Below are positions 53,480 to 61,298 of a stretch of 64,000 nucleotides of DNA, piece by piece. Under the pieces are notes generated by a model that saw only the letters and a program-made list of their open reading frames with translations, had not been told where the DNA came from and ran no database searches. The DNA is from SKVL01 sp964559575 (GTDB lineage Bacteria; Patescibacteriota; Minisyncoccia; Phycocordibacterales; CSBR16-193). Positions within the stretch are counted from its first letter, which is position 1; the number at the start of each line of letters is the position of its first letter. Both the position numbers and the translations under genes were made by a program. The stretch spans positions 1-64,000 of the forward strand of contig CAZLGQ010000001.1 of NCBI GenBank assembly GCA_964559575.1. The letters are read 5' to 3'.

Positions 53480-54025
53480 TTATTCCATAATAAAGACGGC
53501 CGCCGCTACAGTTGTAGTCCAAAGACCATTCTTATTAACCTTTGCTGACTTAGTTATATTTTTAGTCTCAAAGATATGACCCGAAGCCTTGTAAACCTGC
53601 TCTCTTTCTTTCCAAGCTATATCAGGATCAAAATCAATTCCAAGAGTTGTTGCTAACATTGTAGCTGCAAGATCCTCCGCATACTCCCCAGCCTCATTTT
53701 CTTTTTCCCCAAATGAATGATGCTCCGAAAGATATCCATACCTACTTTCCTCTTTAGGTATAGCTAAACCAACAGAAGATGCCATTAAACGATCTGGTTC
53801 ATTACTCTCAGATCTAGACATGACACAGAAAGTCACCTCTCCCGGATGAAGATACTTCACTCCCTCATTTTTAGAAATTATCTTACAACCCGGAGGGAAT
53901 ATTGAAGATACGCAGACTAAATTACACTTTTCTATCTTCGCTCCTCTTAAAGCTAACTCAAAGCTAGCTAACTTATCTTTATGTACACCTACTCCTTTTG
54001 TTAAAAAAACTTTTTTGGGAACCAT
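53480..54025 (-). CDS. pdaD: Pyruvoyl-dependent arginine decarboxylase
   Basis: A 181-residue PvlArgDC. The self-cleavage pair is most likely Ser40-Ser41 in VCVSSIFPPGC, which generates the pyruvoyl group. HPGEVTFCVMS and HHSFGEKENEAGEYAEDLA are signature segments. It converts arginine to agmatine. Such enzymes are frequent in archaea and some bacteria. It links to the possible arginine-related genes at 42.7-44.8 kb. Confidence 0.9.
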   Translation of the reverse strand: MVPKKVFLTKGVGVHKDKLASFELALRGAKIEKCNLVCVSSIFPPGCKIISKNEGVKYLHPGEVTFCVMSRSESNEPDRLMASSVGLAIPKEESRYGYLSEHHSFGEKENEAGEYAEDLAATMLATTLGIDFDPDIAWKEREQVYKASGHIFETKNITKSAKVNKNGLWTTTVAAAVFIME

Positions 54026-54094
54026 TTTTTTGACAATTTATTTTTTAAATTACTTTTAACAATCTATCCTTATTTTTTTAATTATACAACTAAG

Positions 54095-54565
54095 CTATTT
54101 ATTCACATTATTTTTAATCATTTGTGCAAACTCTTTAACATTTTCCAGGTCTTTCTCATTAGGCCTTCCTTTATTTATACCTCCTATAATTTTTAAAATA
54201 CTGTAATTATCATAACCTAAACAGTTAAAATCCCCTATTATTTCAAATTTCTTTTCTTCCAAGATCTTTCTAAATTTATCATGAGAACGGTTAAAAATAT
54301 TATTTCCTTTCATACCACTTGTAGAAAAAAAGAAAACTTTTTTACCCTTCATTATCGGTAAACTACTAACCAAATCTAATAACCCTTTATGAAAATTAGT
54401 TAAATATATACCGGAACCAAATCCCACTACATCAGGCATCTCTATTTCTTTCTTATCTATTTCAAATAATTTAAATATATCTGCTTCCAAAATAGAACCG
54501 ATCTCCTTAGCTATCTTTTCTGTATTACCGTAATACATTGAAGCATAAATAATAGTTATTTTCAT
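54095..54565 (-). CDS. Flavodoxin-like protein
   Basis: A 156-residue flavodoxin fold. The FMN phosphate loop reads IYASMYYGNTEKIA at the start, and GFGSGIYLTNFH and FSTSGMKGN follow the flavin-contact positions. It resembles HemG-type and electron-transfer flavodoxins. No partner is in the window. It starts with ATG. Confidence 0.85.
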   Translation of the reverse strand: MKITIIYASMYYGNTEKIAKEIGSILEADIFKLFEIDKKEIEMPDVVGFGSGIYLTNFHKGLLDLVSSLPIMKGKKVFFFSTSGMKGNNIFNRSHDKFRKILEEKKFEIIGDFNCLGYDNYSILKIIGGINKGRPNEKDLENVKEFAQMIKNNVNK

Positions 54566-54652
54566 ATTAAATTTGATTTTATTTATTTTGATTTTATTCT
54601 ATTTTAACATTCTTTAAAAAAGATCCACTATTTCTAAACCTTATTTTTTTAA

Positions 54653-55105
54653 TTAGATCTTCTTTTTCCAAATTATTCCGGGATACCCATCATCTGGTTC
54701 AATGATAGTATCGTATTTAATAAATTTTAATTTCTCATAAAATCTCCAAGAACTATTATGAGTTTCCGGACTGTAACATAATATTTCTGTAAAATTTGAT
54801 TTTTTTGCTTCTTCAATTACCTTCTGTACTAAAAGATACCCAATACCTCTTTTTCTATATTTAGAAGCTATAATATAAAGTTCAACCGGTTTATCTGTTT
54901 CGATATAATTACTAAGATAATTAAATATTTTTCTAAAACCGGAAATACCCACAATTTCATCTTTTTCTTGGGCTACATAAAAATTACAATAGTATGAATC
55001 CAACTCTTTTATTAACTCATCTAAAAAATCTTCGTCATTCCAATATAAAGTAAAAATATTTTTTACTTCACTTTTATCTTTTTTATCATATTTTCTTATT
55101 TCCAT
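54653..55105 (-). CDS. GNAT acetyltransferase
   Basis: A 150-residue single-domain GNAT protein. The acetyl-CoA loop reads SKYRKRGIGYLLVQKVIEEA, matching the R/QxxGxG/A motif. The segment WRFYEKLKFIKYD is the usual C-terminal GNAT strand. The substrate cannot be assigned. It is AT-rich like most genes. Confidence 0.85.
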   Translation of the reverse strand: MEIRKYDKKDKSEVKNIFTLYWNDEDFLDELIKELDSYYCNFYVAQEKDEIVGISGFRKIFNYLSNYIETDKPVELYIIASKYRKRGIGYLLVQKVIEEAKKSNFTEILCYSPETHNSSWRFYEKLKFIKYDTIIEPDDGYPGIIWKKKI

Positions 55106-55148
55106 AATTACTGATCATAATAACCTTTATTAAAAAATTTAAAAAACA

Positions 55149-55182
55149 AAACGCTGCTGACCTTAAAGATCAAACAGCGTTT
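55149..55182 (-). terminator. Terminator of the 55216 gene
   Basis: AAACGCTG pairs with CAGCGTTT, with an inner GATC/GGTC pairing. TTTTGTTTTTT follows on the minus strand. It is 34 bases downstream of the 55216 gene's stop. Confidence 0.85.
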
Positions 55183-55215
55183 AGAACCTCACCAAAGAAC
55201 ACTTTCGCAGTCTTG

Positions 55216-55620
55216 TCACTTAAATCCTCCCAATAATTCTTGATGCTCTTCATCCTTTTGACAGATCAGACGAAGACCTGAATGATTCAGTCTGGAAAGA
55301 CCCCAAGAGATTCGATCAGAACTCAATGACAGAACACCATCTACAGAATAAACCTCTCTAACATAAAGTTTTGGAGGTCTTCCCTTTAAGCAAGCTGATG
55401 TTCCGGTAACGATATACATATCGTCATTTCCATCAAGTAAAAGATCTCCTCTGGTTAGATCTGCCCAGTCATCAAAAACCAAACCTTCGATCAGATCTTT
55501 TCTGGTTCTAGGATCCATGGTCCATGATTGGTCATAATAGATAAAACTTACAAAAAGAATTACCATTAAAACCAAAAAAATTCCACGGACCATAATCTCT
55601 GCAACCTTTTTCTGGATCAT
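55216..55620 (-). CDS. Hypothetical single-pass membrane protein
   Basis: About 134 residues from the ATG at 55620, selected because AGGAGG lies 7 bases upstream. One transmembrane helix (residues about 12-30) is followed by an exported domain with GTSACLKGRPPKLYVREVY and a second Cys. I do not recognise it. The higher GC and strong SD resemble the arg-like genes at 40-44.8 kb, so a shared origin or expression class is possible. Confidence 0.6.
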   Translation of the reverse strand: MIQKKVAEIMVRGIFLVLMVILFVSFIYYDQSWTMDPRTRKDLIEGLVFDDWADLTRGDLLLDGNDDMYIVTGTSACLKGRPPKLYVREVYSVDGVLSLSSDRISWGLSRLNHSGLRLICQKDEEHQELLGGFK

Positions 55621-55703
55621 GACCAATCCTCCTTTTTACAAAAACCGGTTCACTAAATCCACTTTGACCAACCTGACTGCTATTTCTCTATTTTAATAAC
55701 ACA

Positions 55704-55731
55704 AATTCTAATTTTAGTCAAAATTAGAATT
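55704..55731. repeat. AT-rich perfect inverted repeat
   Basis: AATTCTAATTTT and AAAATTAGAATT enclose AGTC. It is the first of four hairpins in 250 bases and differs in sequence from the other three. Confidence 0.6.
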
Positions 55732-55771
55732 ATTTTAAACCCCAAAAAATCTATATTTTAAGAAATTTTTA

Positions 55772-55798
55772 TTTTGGGGAAGTCTGACTTCCCCAAAA
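55772..55798. repeat. Palindromic repeat, copy 1
   Basis: The core GGGGAAGTCTGACTTCCCC is flanked by TTTT on the left and AAAA on the right, extending the stem. CCCCAAAA at 55740-55747 could pair with TTTTGGGG here and compete. Confidence 0.85.
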
Positions 55799-55840
55799 AC
55801 TTACCACTCTACCACTCTTATCTTAATTCCAAAAAATCCT

Positions 55841-55869
55841 GTTCTGGGGAAGTCTGACTTCCCCAGAAC
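55841..55869. repeat. Palindromic repeat, copy 2
   Basis: The same core is flanked by GTTCT and AGAAC, again complementary. The flank bases differ from copy 1, yet pairing is kept. Confidence 0.85.
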
Positions 55870-55913
55870 CCTACTACTTAAATATAAAGTCGCTAAATCA
55901 TTAGAATTGATTA

Positions 55914-55954
55914 AAAAAAAACTTGGGGAAGTCTGACTTCCCCAAGTTTTTTTT
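55914..55954 (-). repeat. Palindromic repeat, copy 3, with terminator form
   Basis: The same core is flanked by eight A then CTT on the left and AAG then eight T on the right, giving a perfect stem of 20 pairs with a one-base centre. On either strand it ends in a T run. It is 31 bases downstream of the SagB-like gene's stop and probably serves as its terminator. Confidence 0.85.
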
Positions 55955-55984
55955 ATTGAACAAGAGATCTTTTTATTTTTTTTA

Positions 55985-56707
55985 TTATTTTTGATGACCT
56001 ACCGGCATTATATAAACAGGTACTTCATCTTGTGATAACTGTAATAGATCATGTACTTTATCATCATCAAAAGCTCCAACTGCCACCGTACCTAATCCTA
56101 AACTCTCAGACTGTAAATAAATATTTTGAGCAACATGACCTACTTCTATATGAACATAGCGCTCTCCTCTTTTACCATAACGCTCAGTTGTTCTCTCATA
56201 CACAGCAGTTAAAATTAAATTTATTGGAGCTTCTGCAATAAATGTTTGATTCAAAGCTACTTGACTTAATTTTTCACTAATATCTTCATCAGAAATTCTT
56301 TTAATACTATGACTATCAGGTTTATATTTATAAACTCCAGAAAGTAAATCATCAGTTTCTTCTCTTACTGTTATATAAACTGTTAAAGGATAAGTAGCTC
56401 CAGCTGATGGTGCTGAACGATAACCACCATCATCTGTTATACCTTGAGCAGACCATAAAACCTGTCCTAATTTATCCAAGTCAACCGGTTTGTCCAAATA
56501 GTTTCTTATACTTCGTCTGGATTCAATAGCTTCTTCAATTGACATCTGTCCTTCTTTTTGTGTTTCCGGTAATTTAATGATCTGATTTAAATCACTTTTA
56601 TCATTGGTCATGGAATCTAAATTATTATTTAATAAAATATAACTGACTAAAAAAATCAGCAAACCGATCACTAAAAATGCTAAAAGATATTTTCGTTGGA
56701 ATACCAT
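55985..56707 (-). CDS. SagB/nitroreductase-family oxidoreductase, membrane-anchored
   Basis: A 240-residue protein with an N-terminal transmembrane helix (residues about 8-27). The nitroreductase-fold domain starts AIESRRSIRNYLDKP, then SAPSAGATYPL, the SagB/ThcOx-type FMN loop, and GHVAQNIYLQSESLGLGTV. SagB-like enzymes oxidise azolines in peptide toxins, but many are stand-alone. No cyclodehydratase or precursor peptide is in the window. The membrane anchor is unusual for the family. Confidence 0.85.
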   Translation of the reverse strand: MVFQRKYLLAFLVIGLLIFLVSYILLNNNLDSMTNDKSDLNQIIKLPETQKEGQMSIEEAIESRRSIRNYLDKPVDLDKLGQVLWSAQGITDDGGYRSAPSAGATYPLTVYITVREETDDLLSGVYKYKPDSHSIKRISDEDISEKLSQVALNQTFIAEAPINLILTAVYERTTERYGKRGERYVHIEVGHVAQNIYLQSESLGLGTVAVGAFDDDKVHDLLQLSQDEVPVYIMPVGHQK

Positions 56708-56785
56708 GAATATATTTTAACTAATAAACCTTCGGTATGACAAATATCATTAAAGTACAATAGCTATTATGCTTTTAAAAACTAA

Positions 56786-57829
56786 TTAGAGTTTATGCTT
56801 ATTTAATTCAGTTAAAACTTCAGAAAGAGGAACTGTGGCCAAACAACAGTACTTATCGGCAGCACCATAATAGATAAATAAAGTGTTTTTTAATATAAAA
56901 GCACCAGTTGGAAAAACAACATTTTCCACATCTCCTTTTTTCTCATACCATTCTTCAGGTTCTAAAATATCATAAGGTAACTGAGCTATTAACTTAGAAG
57001 GATCATTTAAATCCAACAGAGCCATTTTAGCAGTATAAGCTCTTTGACGTTTTTTTCCATTAAGAGTTTTATCTTCAACATGATGATATATCAATAACCA
57101 ACCGGCCTCAGTTTTGATAGGGGGAGCACCAGCACCAATTCTATGATCATGCTCGTGGGTAGGTTTTAATACCAACTGATGATCGTTCCAATTTAATAGA
57201 TCATCAGAATATGAAATCCAAATACTAGGAAGTTTCGGTAATTCTTTAACAGTTCCCGGCATCGGAATATCTATTTCAGAAGATAAGGGATTTTCAAACC
57301 ATCTCTGACACCATCGTTGAGGTCTATGTAAAAGAACAAATCTACCATTTATCTTTTCAGGAAAAAGTACAGCATTTTTATCATCTACCCTAGAAAGTGA
57401 TATCGGTCCAAGTCTATCAAAATGTCGTAAATCTTTACTAACCGCCAAACCAACGGAAGCTTCAAGTGGGACCTCACGAAAAATAACCGGTGACCCATCT
57501 TGTAAAATACGTTCTGAAATAGCAGTATAAGTTAAATAAAAACTATCTTCTATTTTGGTTAATCTAGGATCCTCCACTGCCCATCTTTCAAAATCTGCAC
57601 CCGGCTCAAATACAGGTTTATCAGATTCTCTCTGAAAATTTACCCCGTCAGAACTACTGGCTAAACCCAAACGAGATATATAATACTTATACTCACCAAT
57701 TGCTCTGTAGAGCAAATAACACTTATTATTATGCCAAACAGCAGCAGGATTAAAAACTGATTGATCTTCCCAATCATTATCAGCACTAGCTTCTAAAATT
57801 GGGTTGCTGGGATTTCGTTTCAAAAACAT
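56786..57829 (-). CDS. GH130-like glycoside phosphorylase/hydrolase
   Basis: A 347-residue five-bladed beta-propeller-type protein. RNPSNPILEAS starts it, FNPAAVWHNNKCYLLYRA and VEDPRLTKIEDSFYLTYTA are GH130 signature parts, and HHVEDKTLNGKKR and GAADKYCCLATVP close it. GH130 enzymes act on beta-1,4- or beta-1,2-mannosides by phosphorolysis. No signal peptide is present. It may salvage host or community glycans and feed the PGI/PMI step. Confidence 0.88.
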   Translation of the reverse strand: MFLKRNPSNPILEASADNDWEDQSVFNPAAVWHNNKCYLLYRAIGEYKYYISRLGLASSSDGVNFQRESDKPVFEPGADFERWAVEDPRLTKIEDSFYLTYTAISERILQDGSPVIFREVPLEASVGLAVSKDLRHFDRLGPISLSRVDDKNAVLFPEKINGRFVLLHRPQRWCQRWFENPLSSEIDIPMPGTVKELPKLPSIWISYSDDLLNWNDHQLVLKPTHEHDHRIGAGAPPIKTEAGWLLIYHHVEDKTLNGKKRQRAYTAKMALLDLNDPSKLIAQLPYDILEPEEWYEKKGDVENVVFPTGAFILKNTLFIYYGAADKYCCLATVPLSEVLTELNKHKL

Positions 57830-57898
57830 GACATACTTAACTAACCTGAAATAATTATTATTAAATATTTTTAAATTATATAAAAAAACTATTATTTT

Positions 57899-59560
57899 TT
57901 AAATATCTTTAACCATATAAGTTCCTTCTAAATTGTAACCTAATTTGTTTTTGTAATATTCTCTAACTCCAACTCCTGAAATAACAGCCATCTTTTTATA
58001 ACCAGCTTTTTTAGCAATACTCTCAGCTTCATTCATAAGACGTATTCCTAATCCCATATGTTGACTTTGGTCACCTCTCTCTTTAATTCCCACCAACTGA
58101 CCATAGGTATGAAGTTCACGAATAATAGAAGCTCCTTTTAGAACCTCCAAATTTCCTGAAAAATTATCAGTAATATTTTTATTTGGTAATCTTAATCTAC
58201 AAAAAGCCGCACATTTATTTTTAGTTTTATGTTCAAAACTTAAAAAAATCTCTTTACCGGTTAAAGTTTTATACTCTAAACATCTTAACTCATAATCATT
58301 AAGAAGTATCTTTTCATTTCTTATTTCACGACAACGTATACACTCACAGTGCCAACTGTTCTTTTTTTGATCCTGTTCAATAAACTGCCTAAGATTAGAT
58401 ATCTTACTACCAGCTACAATATATTCTGTAGGAATATCTCTAATTACCCTTATAATACGTACATACTTTGGTACCTTTTTTTTAACATTACGTAAAACAT
58501 AAATCAGATCATCATCATTATAGGGTATAAAATCTCCTTTTTTCCAAATTAAATATAAAGGACTGTTTTTTAAAACTACACAAGGATATATTTTTAACAT
58601 ATCTGGTTGATACTCCTTACCATTAAAAAGGTCACTAAACATCTTAATATCCATTTCCGGTGTACTAAGAGGTAAATTAGGCATCATATGATAAACCACC
58701 TTAAAACCGGCATTTTTCATAAGTTCAGTTACTTCAATTACATTTTTTATATCAATATTACGCCTGTTGTAAGTTAAGACCTTTTCATTGAGGTGTTGAA
58801 CACCTATTTCTATTTTAGTTACTCCTAGCCAACGTAACCGATTAATTTCTTCTTCATTAATAAAATCCGGTCTAGTTTCTATAGATAAACCAATGATCCT
58901 AGAATCTGCTGTTTCGTTTTCCACTTGTAATTCTTCCAAGGTTTTTTTTCTATTTTTACCTTTATTTTCTTTTCCAAATTCATTTGCCGCTCTAAATATT
59001 TCAGAAATAAACTCTTCCTGATAATCTTTATCATAAAAACTCCAAGTTCCACCTATAACAATAACTTCTAATTTATCTATCGGATGACCGTTAGCTACCA
59101 ACGCTCTCATTCTATTTTTTACCTGAGTATATGGACTAAAGTTATTTGCCAAAGCCCTAGCTGCGGCCGGTTCCTTAGATAAATAACTCTTGGGCATTTT
59201 CTTTTCATCCGGACAGTAAATACATTCTCCCGGACACTGATAAGGTTTTGTAAGAAGTGAAACAACTGCCACTCCGGAATTACTTCTAACTTTCATCTTT
59301 CTTAATACCTGTTCAACCTCTTTGAGTGGTTTTTGTTCTCCTTTTTCTACCAAACTCTTGTAAAAAGCAAGAATCTCTGCATTTGTAGGCATTCTATTTT
59401 CACTAATAGCTTTCTGTCCCACATGCTCCAAATCAGGTCCGTAATCCTTAGCACACTGTTTTCTAATAACAAGAAAATCCTTCCGGTGTTTTTTATCACT
59501 CATTATTAAACATTTAAGTTTTTCTAATTTTTCTTCTGTTGTAATATCATTAAATAACAT
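57899..59560 (-). CDS. elp3: Elp3-family tRNA U34 carboxymethyl synthase
   Basis: A 553-residue radical SAM plus GNAT protein. Cluster cysteines are Cys109, Cys113 and Cys116 (CPGECIYCP). IVIGGTWSFYDKDYQEEF and RPDFINEEEI follow. The C-terminal GNAT part has ELHTYGQLV and QSQHMGLGIRLM for acetyl-CoA. Elp3 makes 5-carboxymethyluridine at tRNA wobble U34; some bacteria and archaea have the single-protein form. It lies 40 bases divergent from a Trm9-like methyltransferase, its natural next step. Confidence 0.92.
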   Translation of the reverse strand: MLFNDITTEEKLEKLKCLIMSDKKHRKDFLVIRKQCAKDYGPDLEHVGQKAISENRMPTNAEILAFYKSLVEKGEQKPLKEVEQVLRKMKVRSNSGVAVVSLLTKPYQCPGECIYCPDEKKMPKSYLSKEPAAARALANNFSPYTQVKNRMRALVANGHPIDKLEVIVIGGTWSFYDKDYQEEFISEIFRAANEFGKENKGKNRKKTLEELQVENETADSRIIGLSIETRPDFINEEEINRLRWLGVTKIEIGVQHLNEKVLTYNRRNIDIKNVIEVTELMKNAGFKVVYHMMPNLPLSTPEMDIKMFSDLFNGKEYQPDMLKIYPCVVLKNSPLYLIWKKGDFIPYNDDDLIYVLRNVKKKVPKYVRIIRVIRDIPTEYIVAGSKISNLRQFIEQDQKKNSWHCECIRCREIRNEKILLNDYELRCLEYKTLTGKEIFLSFEHKTKNKCAAFCRLRLPNKNITDNFSGNLEVLKGASIIRELHTYGQLVGIKERGDQSQHMGLGIRLMNEAESIAKKAGYKKMAVISGVGVREYYKNKLGYNLEGTYMVKDI

Positions 59561-59600
59561 AGTTAAAACAGTATTTAGAATTCTATGATAGTATGATTAT

Positions 59601-60299
59601 GTGAAAAAAGAAACCTCTCAAAAACTTCTTAAATTATCACAAAAAGAATACGATCAATATGCATCGGAATTTTCTACTTCACGTAAATTTTTTTGGTCTG
59701 AACTGGAATTTATTAAAAAGTACGTTAAAAAAAATGACAAAGTACTTGATATTGGTTGTGGTAATGGTCGTCTTTCCGACATATTAATAGATAAAAACAT
59801 CCAATATACCGGAATAGACTTTTCGAAAGAATTAATTAATATTGCTAAAAAAGAAAGAAAAAATAACGGTAACTTCATCCAAGCTAATGCTTTATCACTT
59901 CCTTTTAAAGATAACTCTTTTGATGTGATATTTTCCATAGCCGTACTTCATCATATACCATCAAAAGAAAACCGTTTACTTTTTATCTCAGAAGTAAATC
60001 GAGTATTGAAACCCGAAGGAATTTTTATAGTCACTACCTGGAATACTCTAAACTGGAAATTTGCTAAAAAACATTTAATATATTTTTTAAAAAAAATATT
60101 CGGTTACTCAAAACTAGATTTTGGTGACATAATTCTTACTTTTGGAAAAAACAAAAGAAAACGTTACATACATTCATTAACCAAAAAAGAACTTAAAAAA
60201 ATAATTACAAAAAACAATTTTGTTGACATCTCTATTAAAAAAATAAAGAGAAAAAGCGGGCATTCTAATTTTATCTCAATTTCAAAAAAAACCCACTAA
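59601..60299 (+). CDS. Trm9/ALKBH8-like SAM methyltransferase
   Basis: A 232-residue class I methyltransferase beginning at a GTG (59601). LDIGCGNGRLS is the SAM loop. The start region EYDQYASEFSTSRKFFW and SIAVLHHIPSKENRL closely resemble the Trm9 family, which methylates cm5U34 to mcm5U34 in eukaryotic tRNA. Position next to elp3, in a divergent pair with a 40-base gap, supports this reading. The family call is by eye; many SAM enzymes share the fold. The basic C-terminus suits RNA binding. Confidence 0.72.
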   Translation: MKKETSQKLLKLSQKEYDQYASEFSTSRKFFWSELEFIKKYVKKNDKVLDIGCGNGRLSDILIDKNIQYTGIDFSKELINIAKKERKNNGNFIQANALSLPFKDNSFDVIFSIAVLHHIPSKENRLLFISEVNRVLKPEGIFIVTTWNTLNWKFAKKHLIYFLKKIFGYSKLDFGDIILTFGKNKRKRYIHSLTKKELKKIITKNNFVDISIKKIKRKSGHSNFISISKKTH

Positions 60300-60451
60300 T
60301 AAAACTTAAATTTGCTAATATTTAAATCTTATTAACAATAAGAAAATAGATTTAATTTTTAAAAAGAACCATAATAGTTATCAACAAACTATATTTTGCT
60401 TACTTTAAAAGTTAAATATAAAATAAAGTACTTATTACTCTAAAAAATAAT

Positions 60452-60772
60452 ATGAGCAAAAAATTTACCAAAGAAGAAAAAGAAAAAATAGAAGAGGAAG
60501 AACGTCTCCGTTTTGAAACCCGTTCAAAATTAGAGGAATCAAAGTCAGATAATGAATTCTCCTTTTTAACCACGTTACTTTTATGTTTATTTTTAGGTCC
60601 ATTGGGTGCACATCGTTTTTATGTTGGTAAAACCATAACCGGTACTACCATTATGGTTTTAAGTCTTACTTTTTTTGGACTACTGGTCTCTATTCCTTGG
60701 ACCTTATTAGATCTTATCTTGATAATCTCTCAAAGATTTTCTGATCACAAAGGAAGATTTGTTAAAAGATAA
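60452..60772 (+). CDS. TM2-domain membrane protein
   Basis: A 106-residue protein with a highly charged N-terminal coil (KEEKEKIEEEERLRFE) and a TM2 domain: LLLCLFLGPLGAHRFYVGK with a second helix later. TM2 proteins are widespread small membrane proteins of unclear role. The start is an ATG at 60452. Confidence 0.85.
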   Translation: MSKKFTKEEKEKIEEEERLRFETRSKLEESKSDNEFSFLTTLLLCLFLGPLGAHRFYVGKTITGTTIMVLSLTFFGLLVSIPWTLLDLILIISQRFSDHKGRFVKR

Positions 60773-60811
60773 AAACATTTCTTAAATTTTAAGATCTGGT
60801 ATTTTAATACA

Positions 60812-61183
60812 TTAATCCAAACTATAATTTGGATTAATTCTAATGGCATAGATACCATGTTTTTTTATTCTTTTTTCATATTCATTATTCTCAATACTAT
60901 GATAACTTTTTATACCACCTTCTATATCTAAACCGCTGGATAAAACATTTTCAACACCTTCATTTTCTAACATCACTCTAACATCAGGATATTTAATAAC
61001 CGAATCTACTAAACAGTTCATTTTCTTACCTGTAACTGTATTAATAAAAGTTATCACATCTCCATGTTTCATCTTTTGATATCTATCATCATTTTTATCT
61101 TTAGGCGTTCGACCTTCTATCTTTTTAGTACCAATTTTAATGGCTTGAAACGGTCGATCGTTTAATTTAAGTTCGTAATTCAT
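60812..61183 (-). CDS. ASCH-domain protein
   Basis: A 123-residue ASCH fold. It has YELKLNDRPFQAIKIGTKKIEGR, the GxKxxExR-like ASCH motif, then KHGDVITFINTVTGKKM. ASCH proteins bind RNA or modified nucleosides and some act on N4-acetylcytidine. The specific role is unknown. It is convergent with the TM2 gene and divergent from the serpin gene. Confidence 0.85.
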   Translation of the reverse strand: MNYELKLNDRPFQAIKIGTKKIEGRTPKDKNDDRYQKMKHGDVITFINTVTGKKMNCLVDSVIKYPDVRVMLENEGVENVLSSGLDIEGGIKSYHSIENNEYEKRIKKHGIYAIRINPNYSLD

Positions 61184-61238
61184 TTTAAATTAATTATTAA
61201 AAATTTAGAGTAATTAACTTGGGTTGTTTTTAAATACA

Positions 61239-61265
61239 TAACTGTTATTATATTAATAACAGTTA
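61239..61265. promoter_or_regulatory. Inverted repeat upstream of serpin
   Basis: TAACTGTTAT and ATAACAGTTA enclose TATATTA. It is 34 bases before the serpin ATG and could be an operator or a weak terminator of the divergent transcript. ACTGTTATTAT recurs near 62721. Confidence 0.4.
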
Positions 61266-61298
61266 ATCTAGTAAAATTTTAAAAAATAAAATTTATAT

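Noticed and set aside
55704..55954. CRISPR array
   Set aside because: There are only three copies, the spacing is about 70 bases and the repeats are perfect palindromes with differing paired flanks; no cas genes are present.
55985..56707. Azoline-peptide (RiPP) biosynthesis by the SagB-like protein
   Set aside because: No cyclodehydratase, precursor peptide or exporter is found around it, and it has a membrane anchor.
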